A stretch of 15,396 nt of DNA from Planctomycetota bacterium (GTDB taxonomy: Bacteria; Planctomycetota; UBA8108; UBA1146; JAJFFE01): contig JAGQRC010000018.1 in NCBI GenBank assembly GCA_020425835.1, forward strand, positions 1 to 15,396, written 5' to 3'. Made by a program: the position numbers and the translations under genes. Below are positions 7,028 through 14,448 of the stretch, one piece after another (the first letter of the stretch is position 1; each line of letters starts with the position of its first letter). A model generated the notes under the pieces. That model did not search any database, was not told the origin of the DNA, and was given only the letters and a program-made list of their open reading frames with translations.

Positions 7028-7519
7028 GTGCGTTACACGGCCCATCTGATCGGTGTCGGGTTGCCCGAGGTCATTCGGGCGGTCGGGGCGAGCGCCAAGA
7101 CCGGCGATCTTCTGGTCCTGTCGTCGCAACGCTCGGCCCGCTTCACGTTCGTCGACGGTCGGATCGTCCATGCGACGGCGGACAACGTCGAGCGACTCGG
7201 ACTTCGTCTCGTGAGCGCCGGTTGCCTGACCGGGGCTCAGCTGCACGAAGCCCTCAGCCGCCAAGCTCAGACCACGCCAGTGGTCGCCCTGTCGACTCTG
7301 CTTCTCGATCTGGAGTGGGTGGAGGAGTCGGTCCTCGAACGAGAGACCGCCCGTCACATCGTCGAAGTGGTCCGGGAAGTACTCAGCTGGAGCGACGGCA
7401 CCTTGCTCTTCGAGGAGGGCGCGGGTGTCGGCCGGGTGGCGATTCTCGGCGCAGGAGTGAACGTCGAGTCGCTCCTCCTTCACGCGTCGACCACCACCGA
7501 CGAGCTCCGCGACCACTGA
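7028..7519 (+). CDS. DUF4388-type (PatA N-terminal-like) protein
   Basis: A 163-residue protein with the hallmarks of the DUF4388 / PatA N-terminal family. These are TGDLLV at 25-30, FVDGRIVHA at 41-49, the LG-x2-LV-x2-G-x-LT pattern at 58-68, and a late W-x2-G-x3-FEEG segment at 121-131. Such domains are common in signalling proteins of deltaproteobacteria, cyanobacteria and related groups, usually next to receiver or kinase domains; their biochemical role is unclear. Here the domain stands alone. The GTG start at 7028 has AGGAGGGG at 7013-7020, 7 nt upstream and inside the end of the HD-GYP gene, so it is the third gene of that operon. I infer that it works with the HD-GYP and HEAT-like proteins. 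Confidence 0.8.
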   Translation: MRYTAHLIGVGLPEVIRAVGASAKTGDLLVLSSQRSARFTFVDGRIVHATADNVERLGLRLVSAGCLTGAQLHEALSRQAQTTPVVALSTLLLDLEWVEESVLERETARHIVEVVREVLSWSDGTLLFEEGAGVGRVAILGAGVNVESLLLHASTTTDELRDH

Positions 7520-7800
7520 AGCCAGCGCTCGTTCCACCGCGTAAGCCAATACAAAATAACAACATGTGCCGCATCTGTCACGGTTGATCTGCCGATGTGG
7601 CGGATTGCTGCCGAGCCCATCGCCCCCGACGGATCACTTGGCTGCCATTGTGGCTGCTCGGGCTGCGTGGTTCTCAGTCGTCGGTTTCGCAAGTTACGAC
7701 TTGTATTGCTTTTGCCGAGAAAAATCCCGTTTGGCTCGTCGGTTGATTGGGCCGAGGCCTTCGCACAGCGCTTCAGTGAGTCAAAAGAAGGGAGGCGTCG
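7520..7800. other. Intergenic region upstream of the Hsp20 pair
   Basis: About 280 bp with two AT-richer patches (7541-7565 and 7691-7740). No gene is supported. I could not find a convincing sigma-70 or sigma-32 promoter, nor a CIRCE element. An inverted repeat at 7690-7703 is annotated separately. Confidence 0.5.
7690..7703. repeat. Small inverted repeat upstream of Hsp20 genes
   Basis: CAAGT-TACG-ACTTG is a perfect 5-bp-arm inverted repeat in an AT-richer patch about 100 bp before the first Hsp20 start. It may be an operator for heat-shock control. It is not the CIRCE sequence, and short repeats of this size arise by chance. Confidence 0.3.
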
Positions 7801-8274
7801 ATGCGAATGTCCCCAGTCACCCGAGGCCTCGTCCCCGGTAGCCTGTTCTCCTCCACTCTCGCTCCATTCACCACCAGCTTCGAGAGCGTCCTCCGCGATC
7901 TTGCTCGTGGCTTCGAGTCCTTCGCTGGTGAGCCCTTCGCCGCACCGCGTTTCCCCGCGATCAACGTCCGCGAGACCGAGACCGAGTACCTGGTCGACGT
8001 GTCCGTGCCGGGCTACTCGCTCGACGACCTCGACGTAACGGTGCACGGCACCACGCTGAAGCTGGTGGGGCGGAGCATCGAGTCGGAGGACGACGCGACG
8101 TCTCACCGACGCGAGCGGCGCCGCGCCGCGTTCGAGCGGACCCTCGAGCTTCCGACAGCGATCGACGCCAACCGCGTCGTGGCAGAACTCCGAAACGGTG
8201 TCCTTCACATCTCGCTCTCCAAGCCCGAAGAGACGCAACCTCGGCGGATCGAGGTTCGGTCCAAGGGTGCGTGA
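7801..8274 (+). CDS. Small heat-shock protein, Hsp20 family
   Basis: A 157-residue ATP-independent chaperone that holds unfolding proteins in a refoldable state as part of large oligomers. The alpha-crystallin domain spans about residues 52-143. It contains the diagnostic NGVLHISL at 132-139 and a P-G motif at 70-71. The C-terminal I-x-V motif (IEV, 150-152) docks neighbouring dimers in this family. The N-terminal 50 residues are variable and hydrophobic, as usual. The ATG at 7801 has AAGGGAGG at 7788-7795, 5 nt upstream. It is the first of two Hsp20 genes, 51 bp apart, likely co-transcribed and ended by the terminator at 8805-8850. Confidence 0.93.
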   Translation: MRMSPVTRGLVPGSLFSSTLAPFTTSFESVLRDLARGFESFAGEPFAAPRFPAINVRETETEYLVDVSVPGYSLDDLDVTVHGTTLKLVGRSIESEDDATSHRRERRRAAFERTLELPTAIDANRVVAELRNGVLHISLSKPEETQPRRIEVRSKGA

Positions 8275-8325
8275 CGAACGGCTCCTCTCGACAACCACCG
8301 AACGGACCATGAAGGGAACGACGAA

Positions 8326-8718
8326 ATGAGTGACACTGCATTGGCCACGCGCCCGACGGAACAGACCGAAACCAGCGCCGTCGACACCCGGCACTGGGAG
8401 TCCCCCCTGGTCGACATCGTGGAGTCCGCGGAGGAGATCCGCGTGATCGCGAGCATGCCTGGCGTCGAGTCGAGTGACATCGATGTCAACTTCGAGAAGG
8501 GGATCCTTCGACTTCGCGGCCGGGTCCGATCCGAGGTGGATCGCCAGAGCTACCTGCTCTGTGAGTTCGCGCCGAGTGGCTACGAGCGATCGTTCCGGAT
8601 CAGTGAAGCAATCGATGCGACCCGGATCGAAGCGACCTACGAGAACGGTGTGCTGACGCTACGGTTGCCCAAGGCCGAGAGTGCGAAGCCTCGTTCGATT
8701 CCGGTCACCGCGAAGTAA
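8326..8718 (+). CDS. Small heat-shock protein, Hsp20 family (second copy)
   Basis: A 130-residue Hsp20 chaperone. The alpha-crystallin domain covers about 26-116, with ENGVLTLRLPK at 106-116, P-G at 45-46 and the C-terminal I-x-V motif as IPV at 125-127. The N-terminal arm is only about 25 residues and polar, much shorter than in the first copy. The two are clearly diverged paralogues and may form mixed oligomers or serve different clients (inference). The ATG at 8326 has AAGGGA at 8312-8317, 8 nt upstream. A strong intrinsic terminator follows about 85 bp after the stop. Confidence 0.93.
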   Translation: MSDTALATRPTEQTETSAVDTRHWESPLVDIVESAEEIRVIASMPGVESSDIDVNFEKGILRLRGRVRSEVDRQSYLLCEFAPSGYERSFRISEAIDATRIEATYENGVLTLRLPKAESAKPRSIPVTAK

Positions 8719-8804
8719 CCGCGTCGCGAATCTCTGAATCCAACGCAACATTGCGCGGTGACGCGCGTCCTACAACCAGGCAGAACCCCCTTCTTCCCCT
8801 ATCT

Positions 8805-8850
8805 GCGAGGGCGAGCTCTTCACCCCTTCGAGCTCGCCCTCGCTTCTTTC
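8805..8850 (+). terminator. Rho-independent terminator of the Hsp20 pair
   Basis: A perfect 14-bp stem (GCGAGGGCGAGCTC at 8805-8818 with its complement at 8830-8843) encloses an 11-nt loop and is followed by the T-rich TTCTTTC. It separates the Hsp20 genes from the patatin gene. Confidence 0.85.
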
Positions 8851-8920
8851 GAAACGATGCCCAACCCTTGCGCCGCGGCGCTCATCGGCGGTATTCAAGC
8901 GCGCAGAGAAAAGGGGAGCA

Positions 8921-10054
8921 GTGACACGTATTGCGCTGGCATTGGGGGGAGGGGGAGCGCGCGCCGCCTACCAGGTCGGCGTCCTACAGGCACTCGCGCA
9001 AGCCGGGGGCGACGTTCCGTTCAAGATCGTGACCGGCGTCTCCGCCGGGGCCATCAATGCCGCGCACCTCGCCAGTCATGGTCCACCCCTCGCGGGATCG
9101 ATCGAAGCGCTCACCGAGCACTGGACGCACCTCACGGTCGACCGCGTCTTCGAGTCGGGAGCGGGCGGTCTCTTCTGGAACGTCCTGAAGTACGGAACGC
9201 GACTCCTCACCGGAGGTCGGCTGAAGACCGATCGACCGGCGGGCATGGTCGATACCGAGCCCCTCCGGAAGTTCCTCGAGGACGCGCTTCCGCACCGCGA
9301 TGGCCGACTGATCGGCGTGGAGGATCGACTCGAGCGTGGTGGCATCGACGCGGTCGGCATCACCGCGATCGACTACGGTACCGGCCGATCCGTCACCTGG
9401 GTCGAAGGAGCGGAGCAGTTCCCCGACCTCTGGGAGCGTCGCAACCGCATCGGCGTCCACGCCAAGTTGACCATTGATCACATCCTGGCATCGGCCGCGT
9501 TGCCGCTCTTGTTCCCGGCGGTCCGCGTCGGCGCGAGCTGGTTCGGAGATGGGGGTGTGCGCTTGACTGCACCGCTCTCTCCGGCCCTCCATCTCGGCGC
9601 CGACCGGATTCTCGTCATCTCGCCGCGGTACAACCGTTCGTTCACCGAGGCGTCCCAGAGCGACATCGATGGACCGCCGCCCACCGCGCAGATCCTGGGC
9701 GTGCTCTTCCACGCGACCCTGATCGACAACCTCGACTACGACGCGAACATCCTCGAGCGCATCACCCACCTCGTCGAGCGCATCCCTCCGAGCGAGCGCG
9801 GCCCCTTCCGGCCCGTCCGCGTTCTCACGATCCGCCCGTCGGTGGATCTCGCCAAGATCGCCACGGAGTTCGAGCCCCAGCTCCCGCGCGCCTTCCGCTT
9901 CCTCGAGCGTGGACTCGGAACACAACAGACACGCAGCGCGGACTTCCTGTCGTACCTCATGTTCCAGGAAAACTACATTCGGGCCCTCATCGAGCTCGGT
10001 CGCCGCGACACCCAGCGCGATCTCCACGAGATCCTCGACTTCATCCAAGCGTGA
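8921..10054 (+). CDS. Patatin-like phospholipase
   Basis: A 377-residue serine acyl hydrolase of the patatin family, which cleaves acyl esters of phospholipids or other lipids. The glycine-rich oxyanion loop GGGGARAAYQVG lies at 9-20. The nucleophile elbow GVSAG at 39-43 makes S41 the catalytic serine. The DGG at 210-212 supplies D210, completing the Ser-Asp dyad, so the enzyme should be active. The C-terminal part (about 260-377) is helical and of unknown role. No signal peptide is seen, so it is probably cytoplasmic or peripheral at the inner membrane. The GTG start at 8921 has a purine-rich AAGGGGAG at 8911-8918. It sits after the Hsp20 terminator, so it needs its own promoter. The substrate cannot be read from the sequence. 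Confidence 0.92.
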   Translation: MTRIALALGGGGARAAYQVGVLQALAQAGGDVPFKIVTGVSAGAINAAHLASHGPPLAGSIEALTEHWTHLTVDRVFESGAGGLFWNVLKYGTRLLTGGRLKTDRPAGMVDTEPLRKFLEDALPHRDGRLIGVEDRLERGGIDAVGITAIDYGTGRSVTWVEGAEQFPDLWERRNRIGVHAKLTIDHILASAALPLLFPAVRVGASWFGDGGVRLTAPLSPALHLGADRILVISPRYNRSFTEASQSDIDGPPPTAQILGVLFHATLIDNLDYDANILERITHLVERIPPSERGPFRPVRVLTIRPSVDLAKIATEFEPQLPRAFRFLERGLGTQQTRSADFLSYLMFQENYIRALIELGRRDTQRDLHEILDFIQA

Positions 10055-10099
10055 CCGCTCGACTCTCCGGCGCCCGTCAACCGCAAGGCCGCTCCTTCG

Positions 10100-10107
10100 A
10101 CCGATAA
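10100..10107 (+). promoter_or_regulatory. Sigma-28-like -10 element upstream of the chemoreceptor
   Basis: ACCGATAA matches the flagellar sigma-28 -10 box GCCGATAA at 7 of 8 bases and lies about 127 bp before the chemoreceptor start. Chemoreceptor genes are often controlled by sigma-28. However, no TAAA-type -35 is found at the expected 15-bp distance; a TCAA at 10077-10080 is 4 bp too far. Weak candidate. Confidence 0.25.
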
Positions 10108-10233
10108 GTGTCGACCGCACCATCGTGCATTCCCCCTTCCCGGCTTCAGGTTCGCCCGCTCGACCGCCGAAGGAAGAACGTCTGCGACATCCGTCGCCCT
10201 GCGTCACTCGTCCTCCACGAAGCCGGTAAATCG

Positions 10234-11883
10234 ATGACTCTCCTCAAGAAGATGCTCGTGAGCTTCGCCGTGGTCTGTGCGCTGATCCTCGTCCAGGCCG
10301 TGTTCACTTGGCGGTCGACGGCATCGACGACCGACTCCATTCGCGACGCGAGGGACCGCGGGTATGCGGGAGCGTTCCATGCGAAGGAGGTGGAGCTCGA
10401 TGTCGTACAGGTGCAGCAGTGGCTCACCGACATCAGCGCGACGCGAGCGGCTGAGGGGTTCGACGATGGCTTCTCCGAGGCCGAGCGCTTCGCGAAGAAA
10501 TTCGAGCAGGATCTCGCCGCGCTGCGCAGCGTCGCCACCGATCGGGCGGACGAGTGCGATCGGCTCCTGGCCTCCTTTCGCGCCTTCTACGAGAAGGGCA
10601 AGTGGATGGCTGGGCGCTACATCGAGGGCGGTCCAACGGCCGGGAATGCTGCCATGGAGGATTTCGACGCGGTAGCCGCCGACATGTCCGATCGTTTGGG
10701 CAGCCTACTCGGCACCATGCGCGAACGCGCCGAGTCATCGGTGGAGCGTTCGATCCAGAGTGGTGAGTCGGCGACCCAACTGCTCCTCGCGCTGACGGCC
10801 GTCATCATCATCCTGACCGTCGTGATCGCGATCATCGTCTCACGGAGCATCTCCGGACCGATCGATCGCGTATCCGAGCGAATCCGCGACATCGCCGAGG
10901 GCCGAGGTGACTTGACTCAGAGATTGGAGGTTCATTCGGATGACGAGGTGGGACGGTTGTCCCACTGGTTCAATGTGTTCGTGGAACGACTTGCGCAGGT
11001 GATCCGAGGAATCCGCGCCGACGCTGAGCAGCTGTCGCAGTCCTCACTCAGCCTCGAGTCCACTGCGTCCGGTCTCTCCGAGCTCTCGGGGACCACCACC
11101 CAGCAGTCCGCGCAAGCATCGTCGGCGGCGGGGGATCTCAGCTCGAACCTGAAGCGGATCACTGAAGCTGCCGAGAGCATGGCGGGACGCATGGGGAGCA
11201 TCGCGGCCGCTGTCGAGCAGATGAACGCATCGATCGGCGATGTCTCTCGCAACGCCGCCGAGGCATCGACGGTCGCCCACACCGCCGCCGACCTCGTCGA
11301 GCGATCCAACGAGAGCATCGGAAGCCTCGGCGCGGCGGCAGAGTCGATCGGTAAGGTCATCGAGGCGATCCAGGACATCGCCGAGCAGACCAACCTGCTC
11401 GCGCTGAACGCGACCATCGAGGCAGCCCGAGCCGGGGAGTCCGGGAAGGGCTTCGCAGTCGTGGCGAACGAGGTGAAGGAGCTGGCGCGACAAACGGCGA
11501 GCTCGACCGGGACCATCCGCGAGACGATCGAGGGGCTCCAGCACTCGGCCAGTCTCGCGGTCGCTGCCATCGGTGAGATCCGAGACGTCGTGAATCAGGT
11601 GAGCGAAGTGTCCTCCAGCATCGCCTCCGCAGTGGAAGAGCAGAGCGCGACCACTCGAGAGATCACGGAGAACGTCAACCGCGCCGCAGAGGCCACGGGC
11701 CACGTCACCACCGGGGTGAGCGAATCGGCCTCCGCGAGCCAGGACATCTCGAGCGGCATGGCCCGTGTCGACACCGCGGCCAAGGACGTCGCCGTCGGCT
11801 CACGAAAGGCCCGCGACGCGAGTCACGGCCTCACCGAACTCGCAGGAAGCCTGCGCCGCGCCGTCGAACAGTTCCGAGTCTGA
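10234..11883 (+). CDS. Methyl-accepting chemotaxis protein
   Basis: A 549-residue transmembrane chemoreceptor. Its layout is TM1 at about 7-26, an extracytoplasmic helical sensor domain (about 27-182, size typical of a four-helix bundle), TM2 at about 183-203, HAMP at about 204-257, then the long signalling coiled coil. The hairpin tip that binds CheA and CheW is intact, including [20 protein letters not shown] and [11 protein letters not shown], within about 380-414. Glu/Gln/Ala-rich helices on either side carry the likely methylation sites. The protein ends in VEQFRV, with no NWETF-type CheR/CheB tether. The frame is open from 10108, but I start at the ATG at 10234 because it directly precedes TM1; its ribosome site is weak. 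No che or flagellar gene lies nearby, so it is an orphan receptor. The ligand is unknown. Confidence 0.93.
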   Translation: MTLLKKMLVSFAVVCALILVQAVFTWRSTASTTDSIRDARDRGYAGAFHAKEVELDVVQVQQWLTDISATRAAEGFDDGFSEAERFAKKFEQDLAALRSVATDRADECDRLLASFRAFYEKGKWMAGRYIEGGPTAGNAAMEDFDAVAADMSDRLGSLLGTMRERAESSVERSIQSGESATQLLLALTAVIIILTVVIAIIVSRSISGPIDRVSERIRDIAEGRGDLTQRLEVHSDDEVGRLSHWFNVFVERLAQVIRGIRADAEQLSQSSLSLESTASGLSELSGTTTQQSAQASSAAGDLSSNLKRITEAAESMAGRMGSIAAAVEQMNASIGDVSRNAAEASTVAHTAADLVERSNESIGSLGAAAESIGKVIEAIQDIAEQTNLLALNATIEAARAGESGKGFAVVANEVKELARQTASSTGTIRETIEGLQHSASLAVAAIGEIRDVVNQVSEVSSSIASAVEEQSATTREITENVNRAAEATGHVTTGVSESASASQDISSGMARVDTAAKDVAVGSRKARDASHGLTELAGSLRRAVEQFRV

Positions 11884-11941
11884 TCCGCCCCGGAAACCCC
11901 TTGATCGCCCGGACCCCCCCGCGCAGACTCTGGGCCTCGGT

Positions 11942-12015
11942 GTCCCCGTAGCTCAGCAGGATAGAGCGTCGGATTCCTAATCCGAAGGTCACAGGTTCGA
12001 ATCCTGTCGGGGATA
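11942..12015 (+). tRNA. tRNA-Arg (anticodon CCT)
   Basis: A complete cloverleaf of 74 nt. The acceptor is 11942-11948 with 12008-12014 (a G-U pair at the end). The D stem is GCTC/GAGC, the anticodon stem TCGGA/TCCGA, and the anticodon CCT is at 11976-11978. The T arm is ACAGG-TTCGAAT-CCTGT and the discriminator is A at 12015. CCA is not encoded. It reads AGG codons. It lies 58 bp after the chemoreceptor stop. Confidence 0.95.
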
Positions 12016-12178
12016 CTCGTCTCTCCTCCGCTTCCCGACGTATGAGTCCTTCCCCGAGGGATTCGGGATTTCGCCGATCGCTGGCGCTGATGCGGATCAG
12101 CCCGACGGCGACGCGGTTTCCGTCGTTCGCGCCGTGGCGACAGCGTCTCGTTCCCCGATTCTCGGCGGAGACCCAGCC

Positions 12179-12406
12179 TCACATCGTATGCCCAGGTCGC
12201 TTCCAGAGGTTCCCGGCTTTGCCGACGATGTCGGGTTCGTAGACTCGCTCCTTCCAATCCTGGTGGCCGATCTCCTCGAACGCGACCGAGATGGAGTCTT
12301 CTCCGCAGTCCAGTTCGTCTCGGACTGCGATCGTGATCGCGTCGGTGAGCTGCTGCTTCTGGTCCTGTGACTTCCCAGGCCAGAGCTTCACGATGACGTG
12401 TGGCAA
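12179..12406 (-). CDS. 4-oxalocrotonate tautomerase family protein (PptA/YdcE-like)
   Basis: A 75-residue tautomerase. The length and the pattern MPHVIVKLWPGKS... SISVAFEEI... KRPG fit the PptA/YdcE branch better than the 62-residue 4-oxalocrotonate tautomerase. Removal of the start methionine would expose Pro-1, the catalytic base of this superfamily, which catalyses keto-enol tautomerisation of unsaturated carbonyl compounds. The start is TTG at 12406-12404, fixed by a strong GGAAGGAG 5 nt upstream and by the need for Pro next to it. It is the last gene of the alcohol dehydrogenase-cupin-tautomerase operon, 40 bp after the cupin stop. The true substrate is unknown. Confidence 0.88.
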   Translation of the reverse strand: MPHVIVKLWPGKSQDQKQQLTDAITIAVRDELDCGEDSISVAFEEIGHQDWKERVYEPDIVGKAGNLWKRPGHTM

Positions 12407-12411
12407 TCAGG

Positions 12412-12419
12412 CTCCTTCC
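12412..12419 (-). promoter_or_regulatory. Ribosome binding site that fixes a TTG start
   Basis: The minus strand reads GGAAGGAG and then CCTGA before TTG at 12406. This site decides the unusual TTG start of the tautomerase, which must be followed by a proline codon. Confidence 0.8.
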
Positions 12420-12446
12420 GTGAGCTGGGCAGGTCGGGCGTGTCGT

Positions 12447-13031
12447 TCACTTCCCGTACTGATCATTCGTGACGTGCTCGAGCCACTCCACCGCGCTGCC
12501 GTTCTTGGACTCTTGGATGGCGAGGTGTGTCATTGCGATCGTGGGCGAGGCGCCGTGCCAGTGCTTCTCGCCGGGCGGGAACCAGACGACGTCACCGGGC
12601 CGGACCTCCTCGATTTCACCACCCTCTCTCTGCACTCGGCCGACACCCGAGGTGATGAGCAAGTGTTGGCCGACCGGGTGCGTGTGCCACGCGGTGCGGG
12701 CGCCGGGCTCGAACGTGACGCTCGCGCACGAGACCTGCGAAGGATCGTCGCCGCCGAACTGGGGATCGATCCGCACTGTGCCCGTGAACCAATCTGCGGG
12801 GCCCTGCTGAGAATCCACCGATCCAACCCTGTTGATCTTCATGATTTCCTTTCCCTCGGGATGGTTGACCGCTCGCGACCACGAGAAATGTGACACCGAA
12901 GTTGTGACCAAAGTTCCTCCGACGAGAGCGAGGAAGTCTCGCCGGGTCACGTCGGGTGCGGCGGAGGAAAGGCGCTCGGTTGGAGCCCCGGCCGATGTCG
13001 TGAGTCTCTGGCTCTCCTGGTTCGGGCTCAT
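12447..13031 (-). CDS. Cupin-domain protein with twin-arginine signal
   Basis: A 194-residue protein with a single cupin barrel at about 64-185. The first motif reads [15 protein letters not shown] (115-129), giving H116, H118 and Q122 (Gln where many cupins have Glu). The second gives H157 within PPGEKHWHG (152-160). These residues would hold one metal ion. Small cupins like this often sit next to tautomerases, decarboxylases and dehydrogenases, but their reaction is mostly unknown. The first 63 residues are an extension with a twin-arginine export signal: TRRDFLA at 29-35, then a hydrophobic stretch to about 45. An internal ATG at 12842 (M64) has its own ribosome site and begins at the usual start of the domain, so a shorter cytoplasmic form is possible. 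The long form starts at 13031, with AGGAGG at 13037-13042, 12 bp after the dehydrogenase stop. Confidence 0.87.
   Translation of the reverse strand: MSPNQESQRLTTSAGAPTERLSSAAPDVTRRDFLALVGGTLVTTSVSHFSWSRAVNHPEGKEIMKINRVGSVDSQQGPADWFTGTVRIDPQFGGDDPSQVSCASVTFEPGARTAWHTHPVGQHLLITSGVGRVQREGGEIEEVRPGDVVWFPPGEKHWHGASPTIAMTHLAIQESKNGSAVEWLEHVTNDQYGK
12847..12852 (-). promoter_or_regulatory. Internal ribosome binding site inside the cupin gene
   Basis: AAAGGA on the minus strand lies 4 nt before the in-frame ATG at 12842-12840 (M64 of the long form). It could start a cupin without the export signal. Confidence 0.45.
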
Positions 13032-13043
13032 GGGATCCTCCTC

Positions 13044-14060
13044 TCAGGGCTGGAGGAGAGCCTTGATCGCTCGACGCTGATCCATCGCCTGGTAGCCCTC
13101 GGCGACGCGTTCGAGCGGGAGCCGGAGATCGAAGACCTTGCCCGGGTCGACCTTCTCCTCCAGAACGAGGTCGATCAATTGGGGCAAGTAGCGTCGGACC
13201 GGCGCGGGTCCTCCGTGCATGTGAACGTGCGCGAAGAACAGCTCCTGTCCATCGAGCTGGACCTCGTGGGGGACGCCGACGTAGGAGACGTAGCCGCCCC
13301 GACGAGTCGACTGAATCGCTTGAGCCATCGACTGTTGAGTTCCGACGCACTCGAGGACGGAGTCTGCGCCGATCCCATGGGTCAACTCCATGATCCGCTC
13401 GATTCCCGCTTCGCCGCGCTCTTCGACGATGTCGGTCGCGCCGAACTCGCGTGCGAGCTGCTGTCGACTCTCATGTCGACTCATCACGATGATGCGCTCG
13501 GCGCTCATCTGCCGCGCGGACAGGGTTGCGAGCAGACCGACGGCGCCATCGCCGACAACCACGACCGTTGAGCCCGGCTTCACGTTCGCGGCGTCGGCCG
13601 CGAACCAACCGGTTCCGAGCACGTCCGAGGTCGTGAGCAGGCTCGGCATGAGCTCTTGCGGTGGGACCTCGGGGGTCGGGACCAGCGTGCCGTCCGCGAG
13701 CGGGACGCGCAACAGTGGAGCCTGCGCTCGGGTGATGAACTCACGCCGAGAGCACGACGACGGGTAGCCGTACTGACAGTTCGGGCAAGTGTTGTCGGAA
13801 GTCGCGAACGAGCCGATGACGAATTGCCCCGGCCGGATCGAGCGAACCGAGGTCCCCACCTCCTCCACGATGCCGCAGTACTCGTGTCCCATCGGGGTCG
13901 GACCGTCGAGCGGCTGGAGCCCGCGGTAGGGCCAGAGATCCGAGCCGCAGATGCAGGTCAGCGCGATGCGGACCACCGCGTCGGTCGGCTCGACGATCGT
14001 CGGCTCTTCTTGATCCTCGAACCGGACATCTCCCGGTCCGTACAGCACAGTTCCCTTCAT
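13044..14060 (-). CDS. Zinc-dependent alcohol dehydrogenase (MDR family)
   Basis: A 338-residue medium-chain dehydrogenase/reductase. Catalytic zinc ligands are C38 (CGSD) and H59-E60 (GHEYCG); D146 (SDVLGTG) lies where many relatives bind the metal or cofactor. The second cysteine cluster has only C92, C95 and C103, one short of the classic four, so the structural zinc site is reduced. The Rossmann loop reads GDGAVG (170-175). The strand after it ends in MSRHESR, and basic residues there usually favour NADP(H); this is inference. It should oxidise an alcohol or reduce an aldehyde. The ATG at 14060 has AGGAGGAG close upstream. It is the first gene of a minus-strand operon with the cupin and tautomerase, and is divergent from the AraC-type gene, which probably controls it. 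Confidence 0.92.
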   Translation of the reverse strand: MKGTVLYGPGDVRFEDQEEPTIVEPTDAVVRIALTCICGSDLWPYRGLQPLDGPTPMGHEYCGIVEEVGTSVRSIRPGQFVIGSFATSDNTCPNCQYGYPSSCSRREFITRAQAPLLRVPLADGTLVPTPEVPPQELMPSLLTTSDVLGTGWFAADAANVKPGSTVVVVGDGAVGLLATLSARQMSAERIIVMSRHESRQQLAREFGATDIVEERGEAGIERIMELTHGIGADSVLECVGTQQSMAQAIQSTRRGGYVSYVGVPHEVQLDGQELFFAHVHMHGGPAPVRRYLPQLIDLVLEEKVDPGKVFDLRLPLERVAEGYQAMDQRRAIKALLQP

Positions 14061-14115
14061 GGTCTCCTCCTCGCGCCTCTGCGGTCGCGTTTCCGTTCGT
14101 CGAGCGCGGTCGCTC

Positions 14116-14125
14116 GGATCACCGA
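14116..14125 (+). repeat. Direct repeat copy 1, candidate AraC-type binding site
   Basis: GGATCACCGA, repeated exactly at 14425-14434. This copy lies about 56 bp upstream of the dehydrogenase start, a suitable place for an activator. Confidence 0.35.
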
Positions 14126-14424
14126 ACCTGAGAGCCGGAGGCTAGTCCTGGGTTGCTCGGGGGTGGTAGAACGGTCCTCCTCGATGATGGCCCATTCCTC
14201 CGCGATTTCTCTCGGACGGAAGACCGGGTGTCGGCTGCGATGAACGCGCTGATCGTCTTGGGAGGCTTCGGAGAGCGAACCGAGCTCATGGGCCGCACCC
14301 GTTGATCCTGCGGCGATAGCCCGATCATCCACGGGATCGCGAGGCCGAAAGGTGTCGAGTTCCGACGGACGGGTCCACTCGGCACGTCATCGATCACGGG
14401 ACGCCGACTCCACATCACCGGCTT

Positions 14425-14434
14425 GGATCACCGA
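14425..14434 (+). repeat. Direct repeat copy 2, candidate AraC-type binding site
   Basis: GGATCACCGA, identical to 14116-14125. It runs into the ribosome site of the AraC-type gene (14433-14440), where a bound regulator could repress its own gene. Confidence 0.35.
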
Positions 14435-14448
14435 GGGGAGACCCGCCA

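Larger units (their letters stand above)
14061..14448. promoter_or_regulatory. Divergent control region between dehydrogenase operon and AraC gene
   Basis: A 388-bp gap without a supported gene. It must hold the promoters of both divergent units. A 10-bp direct repeat, GGATCACCGA, occurs at 14116-14125 and 14425-14434, near each start. No clear sigma-70 hexamers are visible. Confidence 0.55.

Noticed and set aside
7564..7587. Tiny frame encoding MCRICHG with a CxxCH haem-like motif
   Set aside because: Seven residues, no ribosome site and no export signal; most likely chance.
8868..8897. TTGCGC and TATTCA 18 bp apart as promoter of the patatin gene, with a 12-bp palindrome between (8870-8881)
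   Set aside because: Only three of six bases match in each hexamer. The position is suitable, but the evidence is too weak to annotate.
10108..10233. Upstream extension of the chemoreceptor to 10108
   Set aside because: It would put 42 basic, unstructured residues ahead of TM1. The ATG at 10234 gives the normal receptor N terminus.
11942..12015. tRNA-Arg as integration site of a mobile element
   Set aside because: No integrase and no repeat of the tRNA 3' end is seen in the window; the genes on both sides look like ordinary chromosomal genes.
14057..14418. Overlapping minus-strand open frames in the AraC/dehydrogenase gap
   Set aside because: They overlap each other in different frames, lack recognisable domains and lie in a divergent promoter region.
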